DNA of 64,000 nucleotides, from positions 62,001 to 126,000 of the forward strand of contig JAKQTP010000138.1 in assembly GCA_029563035.1 (NCBI GenBank), read 5' to 3'. Source of the stretch: an archaeon. GTDB lineage: Archaea > Iainarchaeota > Iainarchaeia > CSSED10-239. Numbering within the stretch: position 1 is the first letter of the stretch; each line of letters starts with the position of its first letter. This document shows, one piece after another, positions 26,997-34,758 of this stretch. A program made the translations under genes and the position numbers. Under the pieces are notes generated by a model that was given only the letters and a program-made list of their open reading frames with translations, did no database searches and was not told the origin of the DNA.

Positions 26997-27200
26997 AATA
27001 TTTTCTCCATAATTTAGAAATTATAATAGAAAAAAGGAAAGGTGTTCCTTTTTTCAGGTTGGGGGATTAACTCTTTCTAATTAATAAATATCTATTGAGG
27101 CAAAAGTTTTAAAAAGCTTATGAATTAAGAAAAACATTGCTTTTTAAATATTTCAAGTATCTAATAAATATATTTAAGCTATAATTTTAAGGTAACTATC

Positions 27201-27587
27201 ATGGTTGAAGAAAGCTCTAAGACTTCTCAGGATATTAAGGCATTACAATCAAGCATATTGGTATTGTCTGAGAAGATAAAATATCTTGTGCATAATGAAA
27301 AGATACTTAGTAGAAACATACTTGTTTTAAATAAAAAAGTAGCAGCCAAAGGCGGAGGCCATACTGGAATAAATGCGGCTACAAATGAACAGTTTAAGGA
27401 ACTACAAGCAGACATTAAAGAACTTAAGACAAAGATTAAGGCAATAGAATCAACTCTTGAGATGATCTCTAGAAGATATGCTAAGGCTGAAGACTTAAAG
27501 GAAATGAAATATATTGTAGACAATATTAATCCATTAGAATACACGACAGTTGAGCAAGTAAAGAAACTAATCAAAGAAAATAAATAG
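27201..27587 (+). CDS. Small coiled-coil protein, unknown
   Basis: A 128-aa hydrophilic protein with two heptad-rich helices (about 6-50 and 65-100) separated by a Gly-rich turn AAKGGGHTG. No catalytic motif or membrane segment is visible. It stands alone on the plus strand and ends 1 bp from the converging minus-strand gene at 27589. A TATA-like TATATTTAAG lies at about 27168-27177, some 25 bases before the start, so the mRNA may be almost leaderless. Confidence 0.7.
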   Translation: MVEESSKTSQDIKALQSSILVLSEKIKYLVHNEKILSRNILVLNKKVAAKGGGHTGINAATNEQFKELQADIKELKTKIKAIESTLEMISRRYAKAEDLKEMKYIVDNINPLEYTTVEQVKKLIKENK

Positions 27588-27588
27588 C

Positions 27589-28017
27589 TTAGTCAAAAAA
27601 CAATTTTTTAAAAATCAGTTTATTTATTATGTCAATTTCTTTTTTAGATAATTCATTTAATATTTCATTAATTGGTTTGTTCCTTGCTTTAATGTAGTCA
27701 ATAAGCACATCTGCAATTTCTAAATCTAACTTGTTAGTTCTTGCAAGAGCTCTTTGATTTCTGGGGTCTGTTCTTAATTCTTCAAACAACAAATATATTT
27801 TCATTTTGTGTTTTTTTTCAATCTTGCCTATATTTAGCCCACGAGAATTTCTGTTTATGCCTTGCTGAATATAATCCGTTATAAAAGAAACATCTTTTTG
27901 TTTAAGCAAAGGAATTTTTTGAACATCTAATTTTTTCTTTTCGAGCTTTTCTGTAATTTGTTCTTGTGGCTTCTTCTTTCTAATAACTGTTTTTCTATTA
28001 TTTTTTCTGCTACCCAT
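27589..28017 (-). CDS. Small basic protein, unknown
   Basis: A 142-aa lysine-rich protein. The first 40 residues are highly basic (SRKNNRKTVIRKKKP), followed by a helical domain. No motif is recognised. It is 6 bp from the preceding unknown gene and is last in the eS8 - archaeosortase operon. Its basic N terminus resembles those of other unknown proteins in the window. Confidence 0.7.
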   Translation of the reverse strand: MGSRKNNRKTVIRKKKPQEQITEKLEKKKLDVQKIPLLKQKDVSFITDYIQQGINRNSRGLNIGKIEKKHKMKIYLLFEELRTDPRNQRALARTNKLDLEIADVLIDYIKARNKPINEILNELSKKEIDIINKLIFKKLFFD

Positions 28018-28023
28018 ATTGTA

Positions 28024-28638
28024 TCACTTAAAAATTATTCTTGGAAAACCCATCTCTGCTAGATATTTAGAAATTGTTCTATTAAGTTCTGCTGATTGTT
28101 TGGCAGTCAAGTAAGGTTTGTTGGTTATTAATGATAAGTTATAGTTTATTATTTCGTTTATTTTGTCTCTGTCTTTTTTCTTTAGATCCTCATAGTATTT
28201 GATTTTTGAAATTATTTCTTTTTTTACCATTGATTTTTCTTTATGATTTTTAATCGCAGAAATTAATCCACTTGCTTCTTGTTGAATAATCATTTTTTTA
28301 TAATTTGTTATGCCTTCAAAATATGTTGCAGAAAGTTTAGACTCTATAAACTCAAAAACTTGCTTCTTAACTTTTGGAGTTAGACCATCAAGCACACATT
28401 TCCCATCAGATGTTTTCCTTGCCATTAGATTGTTATAGATCTCTTTTGCATGACCTTTAATTTCTGATTTTGCAGAATTTAATTTCAAATATTTTTCTTT
28501 GGTTTCAATCTTGCTTTTTGACCTTTGTAATTCTTTTAATTTTGGGATTAGGTCTGTAAAGATATAGCGGTTCTTTTCAGGCAAAGGAGTTATTGGATTT
28601 CCTTTTGTGTGTGTTTTTATTCTTCTTGATTTTGGCAT
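28024..28638 (-). CDS. Basic helical protein, unknown
   Basis: A 204-aa protein, mostly helical and lysine-rich, starting MPKSRRIKTHTKGNPITPLP. No domain is recognised and no membrane segment is present. It is 6 bp from the archaeosortase gene and 6 bp from the next unknown gene, so it is co-transcribed with both. Confidence 0.7.
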   Translation of the reverse strand: MPKSRRIKTHTKGNPITPLPEKNRYIFTDLIPKLKELQRSKSKIETKEKYLKLNSAKSEIKGHAKEIYNNLMARKTSDGKCVLDGLTPKVKKQVFEFIESKLSATYFEGITNYKKMIIQQEASGLISAIKNHKEKSMVKKEIISKIKYYEDLKKKDRDKINEIINYNLSLITNKPYLTAKQSAELNRTISKYLAEMGFPRIIFK

Positions 28639-28644
28639 TTCTCT

Positions 28645-29199
28645 TCACTCAGTGTTAGTTCTAAACCAAACATAATAGGTTCCAATAACAATAATTATAA
28701 GGAAAAGCCTAAAAAGGAAACCATGTACAAAATTTGCAAAAGAAAGATTGCTATTTATTATTATTAGAGAAGTAACAACTATCCTTGTGAGATTAAAGAA
28801 AAATATGATTGGAATTGCAAGAAGAGCGCCAACTATCCTTTTATTTAGAGAAACACCTACTGAAGAAAGAATAGCAGAAATTAAAAGGCAAAATTCTAGG
28901 ATGCCTGAACAAAGAAAAGAAATCACTATTGGTTCTTTAAGATTGGACACAACAATTGTGGAGGTCTTTGTCAATGAATCAAAAACAAAATTATTGCTTA
29001 CGCCAAAAACAGACAATACTACACTAGATGAAAAACCAAAAAAATAATTTATATATCCCGAAATTGGAGACTTGGCAAACAACAAATAAGAAAGCGAAAA
29101 TACAAAAATAAACAAGAACAAGAAAAGAAGAGCTTTTTTGTGCTCATTCTTATTTTTTAAATCTTTTTTAAATCTCTTAACAAAAGAATTGGATTTCAT
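28645..29199 (-). CDS. Archaeosortase/exosortase-family membrane protein
   Basis: A 184-aa protein with about six hydrophobic segments. The family's catalytic residues appear in the right order: Cys97 in ISFLCSGILEF, Arg139 in NLTRIV, and His159 in NFVHGFLFR. Archaeosortases are transpeptidase-like enzymes that cut C-terminal sorting signals and pass surface proteins to lipids. The ATG overlaps the eS8 stop by 4 bases, so translation is probably coupled to a ribosomal protein gene. No target with a classic PGF-CTERM or PEF-CTERM is seen in the window; the substrate is unknown. Confidence 0.85.
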   Translation of the reverse strand: MKSNSFVKRFKKDLKNKNEHKKALLFLFLFIFVFSLSYLLFAKSPISGYINYFFGFSSSVVLSVFGVSNNFVFDSLTKTSTIVVSNLKEPIVISFLCSGILEFCLLISAILSSVGVSLNKRIVGALLAIPIIFFFNLTRIVVTSLIIINSNLSFANFVHGFLFRLFLIIIVIGTYYVWFRTNTE

Positions 29200-29591
29200 T
29201 TAACAAAAACACCAGTTACTTGGCCTGATTGACCAGGTCTTGATGTTACTTTTACTTTTGCATCTTTGCCATCTACATCTACTTTAAGGATTGCACCTTT
29301 TGTGATTATCTTTTGTCTTACAAAGTGCTTGTTTGCTGGATTCTCTGTAACATCTATAACTTTTGCTTTTATTGTCTTGTTACCTTCAGAAACCAAGACA
29401 TACTGAGCATGAGAAATCTTTGTTTTTTTATTGCCACCAACAGCTCTGGTCTTGAATCTCTTATCTGCTTTTGCAATTGTTGTCTTTGAGAATTTACCGC
29501 CCTTATCACTTAAGGATTTTGTTTTAGCATTAACAGCATTATTTACTCCGCCTGTTGCTTTTCTTCTTGATACTCTTTTCCATTCAACCAT
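29196..29591 (-). CDS. rps8e: 30S ribosomal protein eS8
   Basis: Archaeal/eukaryotic small-subunit protein of 131 aa. The N terminus VEWKRVSRRKATGGVNNAVN and the C-terminal ITKGAILKVDVDGKDAKVKV, ending in SRPGQSGQVTGVFVK, are those of archaeal eS8. It heads an operon with the archaeosortase-like gene and two unknown genes. A divergent promoter region lies upstream. Confidence 0.96.
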   Translation of the reverse strand: MVEWKRVSRRKATGGVNNAVNAKTKSLSDKGGKFSKTTIAKADKRFKTRAVGGNKKTKISHAQYVLVSEGNKTIKAKVIDVTENPANKHFVRQKIITKGAILKVDVDGKDAKVKVTSRPGQSGQVTGVFVK

Positions 29592-29694
29592 ATTTTATTC
29601 ACATTTTTAATAATTAGAAATATATTATAAATATATGTCTTATATATTAATGATATAGAAAACTATTTAAAAAGAACATACTAACAAGAAATAT
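29592..29694. promoter_or_regulatory. Divergent promoter region for eS8 and a basic coiled-coil gene
   Basis: For the plus-strand gene a TATA-like ACTATTTAAAAAG lies at 29662-29674, about 21-33 bases before its ATG, so that transcript may be leaderless. For eS8 the minus strand has ATATATTTATAATATA, and GTGA lies 8 bases before the ATG. Confidence 0.5.
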
Positions 29695-30018
29695 ATGCCT
29701 AAATATAATGTAAAAAGAAGAATTGGTAAAAGCGGAATTGCAAGAAAACAGACAAAAGATGTAACCAAAAGGCTAATAAGAAAACAAACTAATATAGATA
29801 GAATACTTAACATTGAAAGACAATTTGAACTTGTAAAAAAACTAGAAAAATTAGAAAACAAATATCAAATCACTACAAAAGAAATGAGCAAAGCAAAAAA
29901 ACATCTTAGAGATCTTATTTTAGAGTATAACATCATGGCAGCAAGAGGAAAAGTTCAAATAAAAGGAACACCATTACAAAGGACAGGAAAACAAAAAAAA
30001 CATATAAGCCAGAAATAA
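29695..30018 (+). CDS. Basic coiled-coil protein, unknown
   Basis: A 107-aa protein with very basic ends (YNVKRRIGKSGIARKQTKDV at the start; RTGKQKKHISQK at the end) and a central amphipathic helix. Lysine and arginine make up roughly a third. It could bind RNA or the ribosome, given its divergent arrangement with eS8, but no family is recognised. Confidence 0.7.
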   Translation: MPKYNVKRRIGKSGIARKQTKDVTKRLIRKQTNIDRILNIERQFELVKKLEKLENKYQITTKEMSKAKKHLRDLILEYNIMAARGKVQIKGTPLQRTGKQKKHISQK

Positions 30019-30047
30019 CCTTTTTAAAGATTAAAAATTGCATTTAA

Positions 30048-30080
30048 AAAAACTAAGTAAAATCTCTTAAGAAAAGATAA
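30048..30080. repeat. 33-bp direct repeat, copy 1 (duplicate of ERCC4-nuclease gene end)
   Basis: This segment and 30726-30758 match at 32 of 33 bases (AAAAACTAA, then G or A, then TAAAATCTCTTAAGAAAAGA). Copy 2 is the 3' end of the nuclease gene plus its stop codon. Together they bracket the secreted-protein gene at 30093-30674. Confidence 0.85.
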
Positions 30081-30092
30081 AATCTTATTTGC

Positions 30093-30674
30093 TTATTGAC
30101 GACATAAAACCTTTTTATATTTTTTAAGACAAACTCCCATTATTAAGATTATTATAATTGCAATCACAACAAACATATAGAATTTATTGTAATTTGTAGA
30201 TTTGGTATCACACACTAACACATCATCTAACCATTTATATTCTAAACTTATTGGACAATTTTTATATTCAGTAGATGCTACTGGCAACCAATTTTTTGGC
30301 AATTTCTCACAACTATTAATGTCCAAAACAAATGCACATTCTTTTGTAATATTGTTTATAACAAGATTTGTACAATTGCCACTTGCCCCAGAATGATATT
30401 CCTCACAGCAAAACTGATTTTGAATAGGCGTACAAATAGAAGGTGCTTGCATATCTTTAATTTCTCTGTATCCTTCTGGGCAAGGTTCTCCGTGTTTTCG
30501 TTCAATCCAGGGATCTGATAACGCACAGTCCATGCATTCATCACCTTGAAAATAAGTGGCACACTCTTTAGTTTGATTATTTATTGCTTCACCACGCATT
30601 GCTGATGCATAAACAGGAGCGATAATAAATAATATAAAACAAGATATTAACATTATTGATTTCATTTTATTCAT
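30093..30674 (-). CDS. Secreted cysteine-rich protein with C-terminal membrane anchor
   Basis: About 193 aa from the ATG at 30674, chosen because GAGGT lies 8 bases upstream; an in-frame TTG at 30689 overlaps that site. Residues 1-24 are a signal peptide. The ectodomain has many cysteines in a repeated pattern (NNQTKECATYFQGDECMDC and later NNITKECAFVLDINSCEKL), so it is probably two related disulphide-rich modules. One membrane helix (about 164-183) and a basic tail end it. The gene sits between two copies of a 33-bp repeat, which suggests insertion. Function unknown. Confidence 0.75.
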   Translation of the reverse strand: MNKMKSIMLISCFILFIIAPVYASAMRGEAINNQTKECATYFQGDECMDCALSDPWIERKHGEPCPEGYREIKDMQAPSICTPIQNQFCCEEYHSGASGNCTNLVINNITKECAFVLDINSCEKLPKNWLPVASTEYKNCPISLEYKWLDDVLVCDTKSTNYNKFYMFVVIAIIIILIMGVCLKKYKKVLCRQ

Positions 30675-30725
30675 GTATGAAAACCTCAAAAATCATATAA
30701 TTGCAATTATTTAAATAAGTATAGC

Positions 30726-30758
30726 AAAAACTAAATAAAATCTCTTAAGAAAAGATAA
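30726..30758. repeat. 33-bp direct repeat, copy 2 (inside the nuclease gene end)
   Basis: Native copy: it encodes the last residues (YLFLRDFI) and the stop codon of the ERCC4 nuclease. Copy 1 lies 678 bp away at 30048-30080, on the far side of the secreted-protein gene. Confidence 0.85.
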
Positions 30759-31399
30759 TGCATCTTTTCTGCTTTCTTTGGACCCATCTGCTCCACTTCT
30801 TGAAGCTCCTTAACTGTAGCATTGGCGATGTTTCTGATATTTTTAAATTTTTTAAGAAGAGCTTTAGCAAGTGTTGGGCCAATATCTGGAAAAGACTCCA
30901 AGATAAATAATTGCTGATCAGAAAAGGACATCCTGCTCTTGCTGAAGCGATGTTTGATTTCTGTCTTGACACCAAACTGCTCACGCTTTGCAATCACATA
31001 AAGAAAAAGAGCGGTTTCTTTTTGGTTCCTTGTAAAAAAGATCGGGACACGATAGTTAAGACCAATTGCAGTGATAAGGCCAATCAAGGACTTGTTGTTG
31101 ATTCGAGTGTTACTTTCTGAAAAATTAATAACCCCTTCAATAATTAGGCCTGGCTTATTTACCTTGCTTGAAAGATTATCAAGCTGTGAGAAAATCCTGC
31201 CATCAATAATTGAACTTTCAAGATCAGCTATTGTTTTTCTTTCAATCAAGACCTGATCGCTTAGCTGGTAGTCGCCAAGAGATAACTGTTCTACAACAAC
31301 CTCTACTTCAAAGGAATCGTTTGTTAGAGCTTTTAGCTCTTGATAAATTTGACTAACTCTTTCACGAGTGTCACAAATAATTTTTATTTTTTGAGTCAT
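30731..31399 (-). CDS. XPF/Hef-type structure-specific endonuclease (ERCC4 nuclease plus HhH)
   Basis: A 222-aa nuclease. The ERCC4 active site is complete: CDTRE at 9-13, GDY at 42-44 (Asp43), and ERKTIAD at 53-59. The C terminus holds a helix-hairpin-helix pair (about 160-215: FPDIGPTLAKALLKKF and VEQMGPKKAEKM). It would cut branched DNA such as stalled forks and flaps. In euryarchaeal Hef this module is fused to a helicase; here the helicase is a separate gene at 32025-33581, with a toxin-antitoxin pair between. It starts 6 bp after the toxin gene, so they are likely co-transcribed. Confidence 0.93.
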   Translation of the reverse strand: MTQKIKIICDTRERVSQIYQELKALTNDSFEVEVVVEQLSLGDYQLSDQVLIERKTIADLESSIIDGRIFSQLDNLSSKVNKPGLIIEGVINFSESNTRINNKSLIGLITAIGLNYRVPIFFTRNQKETALFLYVIAKREQFGVKTEIKHRFSKSRMSFSDQQLFILESFPDIGPTLAKALLKKFKNIRNIANATVKELQEVEQMGPKKAEKMHYLFLRDFI

Positions 31400-31405
31400 T
31401 AATAA

Positions 31406-31684
31406 TCACTTATAAATTTTATCGTGATGATCAAATTTTACAAAATAGACTGTATTATTCTGCACATCTACTGAAAATAAAAGAACAATAGATTTTCCAA
31501 CATGCACTCTTTTGTAATCTGAAAGACCGTATCTTAAATTTTTATAATGATTGATAGTTTCTTTATCACAAGAGATAATTAGATTTATCTTTTTTTGTAA
31601 TTCTAAAAAAAGTTTTTTGTCTTTAGAATACAATTTCTTAATTGTTTCTTTTAATTCATTAGATAGATTAGAAGCAAATGTCAT
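31406..31684 (-). CDS. RelE/ParE-superfamily toxin
   Basis: A 92-aa protein with the fold pattern of RelE-like mRNA interferases: two N-terminal helices, then LRYGLSDYKRVHVGKSIVLL and FVKFDHHDKIYK. The final HHDKIY resembles the conserved H-x-x-Y ending of the family. It follows the antitoxin gene by 9 bp in the same operon. Whether it cleaves mRNA or inhibits gyrase is not decided by the sequence. Confidence 0.8.
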   Translation of the reverse strand: MTFASNLSNELKETIKKLYSKDKKLFLELQKKINLIISCDKETINHYKNLRYGLSDYKRVHVGKSIVLLFSVDVQNNTVYFVKFDHHDKIYK

Positions 31685-31693
31685 TTTACCACA

Positions 31694-31963
31694 TTACTTT
31701 TTAGCATTTTCAAAAAACTTATTTAATTCACTTTTAGACATTGGCTTTTGTTTTTGCATTTTCATTTTTTCAACTTCTGCAATCACTTCTAAAATAACAT
31801 CTTCTCTAACCTCTTTTTCTACAAACTCTTCCCCATACATATCCATTATTTTATCGAGAGCCTGAGATTTGTCCTTAAAGCCATATTTCTCTTTTACTAC
31901 TCCTAACACTCTATTAGAATAGTCAGATATTTTGAGATTTACATTTACTGTTTTTTCTAACAT
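31694..31963 (-). CDS. Antitoxin of the RelE-like pair (DUF2683-like)
   Basis: An 89-aa acidic, helical protein. The N-terminal part VNVNLKISDYSNRVLGVVKE and YGFKDKSQALDKIMDMYGEE resemble small archaeal antitoxin-like proteins of the DUF2683 type. The C-terminal segment MQKQKPMSKSELNKFFENAK would wrap the toxin. It has its own promoter and an inverted repeat upstream. GGTGAGGAA precedes the ATG. Confidence 0.75.
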   Translation of the reverse strand: MLEKTVNVNLKISDYSNRVLGVVKEKYGFKDKSQALDKIMDMYGEEFVEKEVREDVILEVIAEVEKMKMQKQKPMSKSELNKFFENAKK

Positions 31964-31973
31964 TTCCTCACCT

Positions 31974-31996
31974 TATTTAAACTTATGTTAAATAAT
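31974..31996. promoter_or_regulatory. Candidate operator of the toxin-antitoxin operon
   Basis: A perfect 8-bp inverted repeat TTATTTAA, 7-base spacer, TTAAATAA stands 11-33 bases before the antitoxin start and overlaps its core promoter. Position and symmetry fit autorepression by the antitoxin or complex (inference). Confidence 0.5.
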
Positions 31997-32024
31997 ACCA
32001 GATAAGTTAAGCTTATAAATGGAT

Positions 32025-33581
32025 TTAATAATCACTTAGCTTTTTTTGCACCCTTTTTTTCCTTTCTGGCTTATAGAAATTTTTAAGAATTGATTTCATT
32101 TTCTTTTCTTTGTTTTGGGAAACAAAATAATATTTTTCGTCAATGGTGTCTTTGTTAAGAAGCAATATAACTTTGCCAACATTAAAACGGCCGGTTCTTC
32201 CACGCCTCTGGATATTTCTTATCTCAGAGGCAACAGCGTCGTAAAATACTACTAAATCAACTGATGGGATATCAAGACCCTCTTCGCCAACAGAAGTACA
32301 CACCAAAACATTATAGATGCCTTCACGAAAATCAGAAATGATTTTTGATTGATCTTTTTGAGATAATCCTTTATCGGAGAGGCTTTTGGTTGCCTGTCCA
32401 ACAAATCGTGAGCTTTTTATACCACTTGTTTGATTAAGCACCTCTACAAGATGGTTTGCATTATCCCTATAGTTGTTAAAAACAAGAATTCGCGAGTTTG
32501 GGTTTTCCTTCAGAAAGCTTGAAACCATTTCTAGAAGAGCCGTTTCTTTAGCACATCTCTTTGTCTTTGCTTTTTCAAGAAGCTTAAGTACCTCTAAAAA
32601 CTCAGATGAATTAATAATTGCAGATAGTGCTTTTGATTTCTTTTCAAGATTATCTGTTTTTAATTTTAAAAGATAAGTTTCTGTTGCAAAAAAACCCTGA
32701 GTTTCAATTAGTTCTTTGGCATGAAGAAACTTAAGAACAGAGGCGATTGTTGAAATTGCAATAAAACCAGTATTATTCTTTACCTTCTTTACTCTCTCAA
32801 AAAGACCAGCTTGAATAGCAATTATTTGTTTTTTGGAATAATTGGTTGGTATTGGACAGCCAAGCTTACGCAAAAGATTTATCTTTTGCAAAATATAAGA
32901 ATCAATGGTTTTAGATATTTCTTTTGAGATAGGGTCAAGCTCCAAAAACTTTATATCAACTTCAATATCGTTAACATAATCTTTAACATCAAGGTCTTGC
33001 TCTGTTCTTATCTCTATATGTGAAATGCCAAGGTTGTCTGCAACCTCTTGAATCTTTGCTTTGCTAGCCCCAGGAGAGGCAGTTAATCCTAATCTTTTAA
33101 CATCATCTGAAAAATACTGAGAAATAAAAGTATATGAGTAATTGCCAACTGCTCTATGTGCCTCATCAAATATAATAAGATTAAAGTTTTTGGGGTCAAG
33201 AAGTTTTTTTTCCAAGTCATGTTGTATAGTTTGGGGTGTTGCACAAATAATTAGGCCTTGTCCATCATAGAAATCTTTTCTTTTCTCTTGGGAAGTTTCG
33301 CCAGTCAAAAGAATAATTTTATCTTCTGGAATCTCCAAGAATTTTATAATGCTTTTTTTATGTTGAGATATTAATGGCTTAGTAGGTGATAAGAGAATTA
33401 CTGATTTCTTTGGGTTGTAGGTATAAGCAATCAACAGAACAGCAATGATTGTTTTACCTAAACCAGTTGGGGCAACAACAAGAGTGCTTTGCTTAATTGC
33501 TTGTGCTGTTAAAAGCTCTTGATAAAGTCTTTTTTGAATTGTTTCTTTCTTAACAAATCTGTGTTCTACAAAATCTGACAT
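32025..33581 (-). CDS. Hef-type DEAH superfamily 2 helicase (stand-alone)
   Basis: A 518-aa helicase with the full SF2 motif set: PTGLGKT at 38-44, DEAH at 139-142, TASPG in motif III, CTSVGEEGLDIPS in motif V and QRRGRTGR in motif VI. Between the RecA-like domains lies a helical insert, as in archaeal Hef and FANCM. It should remodel stalled forks and Holliday junctions. The nuclease half of Hef is a separate gene downstream (30731-31399). Confidence 0.94.
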   Translation of the reverse strand: MSDFVEHRFVKKETIQKRLYQELLTAQAIKQSTLVVAPTGLGKTIIAVLLIAYTYNPKKSVILLSPTKPLISQHKKSIIKFLEIPEDKIILLTGETSQEKRKDFYDGQGLIICATPQTIQHDLEKKLLDPKNFNLIIFDEAHRAVGNYSYTFISQYFSDDVKRLGLTASPGASKAKIQEVADNLGISHIEIRTEQDLDVKDYVNDIEVDIKFLELDPISKEISKTIDSYILQKINLLRKLGCPIPTNYSKKQIIAIQAGLFERVKKVKNNTGFIAISTIASVLKFLHAKELIETQGFFATETYLLKLKTDNLEKKSKALSAIINSSEFLEVLKLLEKAKTKRCAKETALLEMVSSFLKENPNSRILVFNNYRDNANHLVEVLNQTSGIKSSRFVGQATKSLSDKGLSQKDQSKIISDFREGIYNVLVCTSVGEEGLDIPSVDLVVFYDAVASEIRNIQRRGRTGRFNVGKVILLLNKDTIDEKYYFVSQNKEKKMKSILKNFYKPERKKRVQKKLSDY

Positions 33582-33661
33582 AAACTATAATATAAATTAA
33601 AAAAATAGTTTATAAATGGTTTTGTTAATCAAAAAGTATAAAATGTGTTTTTCTTGAAATT

Positions 33662-33704
33662 TAAAAAAAGAAAAAGAAAATATTTGGTTAAAATTAACCA
33701 AATA
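33662..33704 (-). terminator. Intrinsic terminator of the uL1-uL10-P1 operon, overlapping the stop codon
   Basis: The minus strand has TATTTGGTTA, loop ATTT, TAACCAAATA (10-bp perfect stem, 33681-33704), then TTTTCTTTTTCTTTTTTT. The TAA of the P1 gene straddles stem and loop. Confidence 0.8.
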
Positions 33705-33984
33705 ATGCACTAAGGCCTTCTGCTGCTGCTTCTTCAGTAACAACATGCTCTTCTTTGACTTCTTTCTTTGTCTCGCTAGTTGCTGTTGCTGCTGGAGCTG
33801 CTGCTACAACTGATGCCTTTGCAATTGCATCTTCAATGTTTATGTCCTTTAATGTTGCAACAAGACCTTTTATCTTTGCATCATCAGCTGAAACTCCTGC
33901 TGAAGTTAATACTGATTTTATGTTAGCCTCATTTATTTCTTTGTTAGCTTTGTGTAATAACAAAACTGCATATATATAATCCAT
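33694..33984 (-). CDS. rpl12: 50S ribosomal stalk protein P1 (archaeal L12)
   Basis: A 96-aa stalk protein that recruits translation GTPases. The helical dimerisation domain (MDYIYAVLLLHKANKEINEA) is at the N terminus, followed by an Ala-rich hinge and an acidic part ending EGLSALFG, the conserved factor-binding tail. It is last in the uL1-uL10-P1 operon, 18 bp after uL10. Confidence 0.96.
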   Translation of the reverse strand: MDYIYAVLLLHKANKEINEANIKSVLTSAGVSADDAKIKGLVATLKDINIEDAIAKASVVAAAPAATATSETKKEVKEEHVVTEEAAAEGLSALFG

Positions 33985-34002
33985 ATTTCACACCTCATTT
34001 AA

Positions 34003-34758
34003 TTATGCTTTATTGACTAAAGCATCAAGTGCTTTAGCCTCTCTTTCTGCTTTTGCTATCATTGGCTCAACTGTATCTTTACAGATGTAACCAATCTCAA
34101 CACCAAGACCTACTGCTTGACGAGCAGCTGTTGCAATCTGCAAGATAATAGTATCCGCATCAATATCAAGCACATCCTTGGAATAAATCATTCCGTCTTC
34201 CTTAACTAGAACAACATCTAGAATAAGTTCAACAGGCTTAATATCAAGCTTAGACAAAGTGCTAACAACATCGCCATTAATAACACCACCAGCCTTAACT
34301 ATGACGGTATCATCAGGAACAAAAATTGTTGCACCTCTTACTTGGGCCTTGATACCTACCTTTTTCAAATCAGATAATGCTGGACCTGGTGGAAGACCTG
34401 TGTCTCCTGCTGGAACAACAATATCAATTGGAGATATCATTCCAATCTTTGCTTTTGAACGAGCTTTACTTTTCTTTATTGCACCATACAATTCAAAAGC
34501 ATTTTTATTTGTTAAGATTAATATTGGTTGATTTGGTAATTTTTCAACAATATCTTTATGGCCTTTGCTTTCCAAAACTTTCTTTAAAACATTCTTTGAT
34601 GTTACTTTAAAAGTTGCATCATCAATATTTTTCTTAACCTTTTGTAAAAGATTAGATGGAAAGTCTTTAAGATCTGCAATGCCAATAATTTTAAATTGTG
34701 AAATTAACTTACTAATCTCATCATATTGTGCAAGTCTCCAAGTTTTTGTGTGATTCAT
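34003..34758 (-). CDS. rpl10: 50S ribosomal protein uL10 (P0), C-terminally short
   Basis: Stalk base protein. The rRNA-binding domain and the inserted domain are present (GDTGLPPGPALSDLKKVGIK and VRGATIFVPDDTVIVKAGGV). It is only 251 aa; archaeal homologues run to about 300-340 aa and end with helices that bind P1 dimers plus an acidic GLGALFG tail. Here the protein stops soon after GYICKDTVEPMIAKA, within the first spine-helix region. The start overlaps the uL1 end by 4 bases. Confidence 0.94.
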   Translation of the reverse strand: MNHTKTWRLAQYDEISKLISQFKIIGIADLKDFPSNLLQKVKKNIDDATFKVTSKNVLKKVLESKGHKDIVEKLPNQPILILTNKNAFELYGAIKKSKARSKAKIGMISPIDIVVPAGDTGLPPGPALSDLKKVGIKAQVRGATIFVPDDTVIVKAGGVINGDVVSTLSKLDIKPVELILDVVLVKEDGMIYSKDVLDIDADTIILQIATAARQAVGLGVEIGYICKDTVEPMIAKAEREAKALDALVNKA

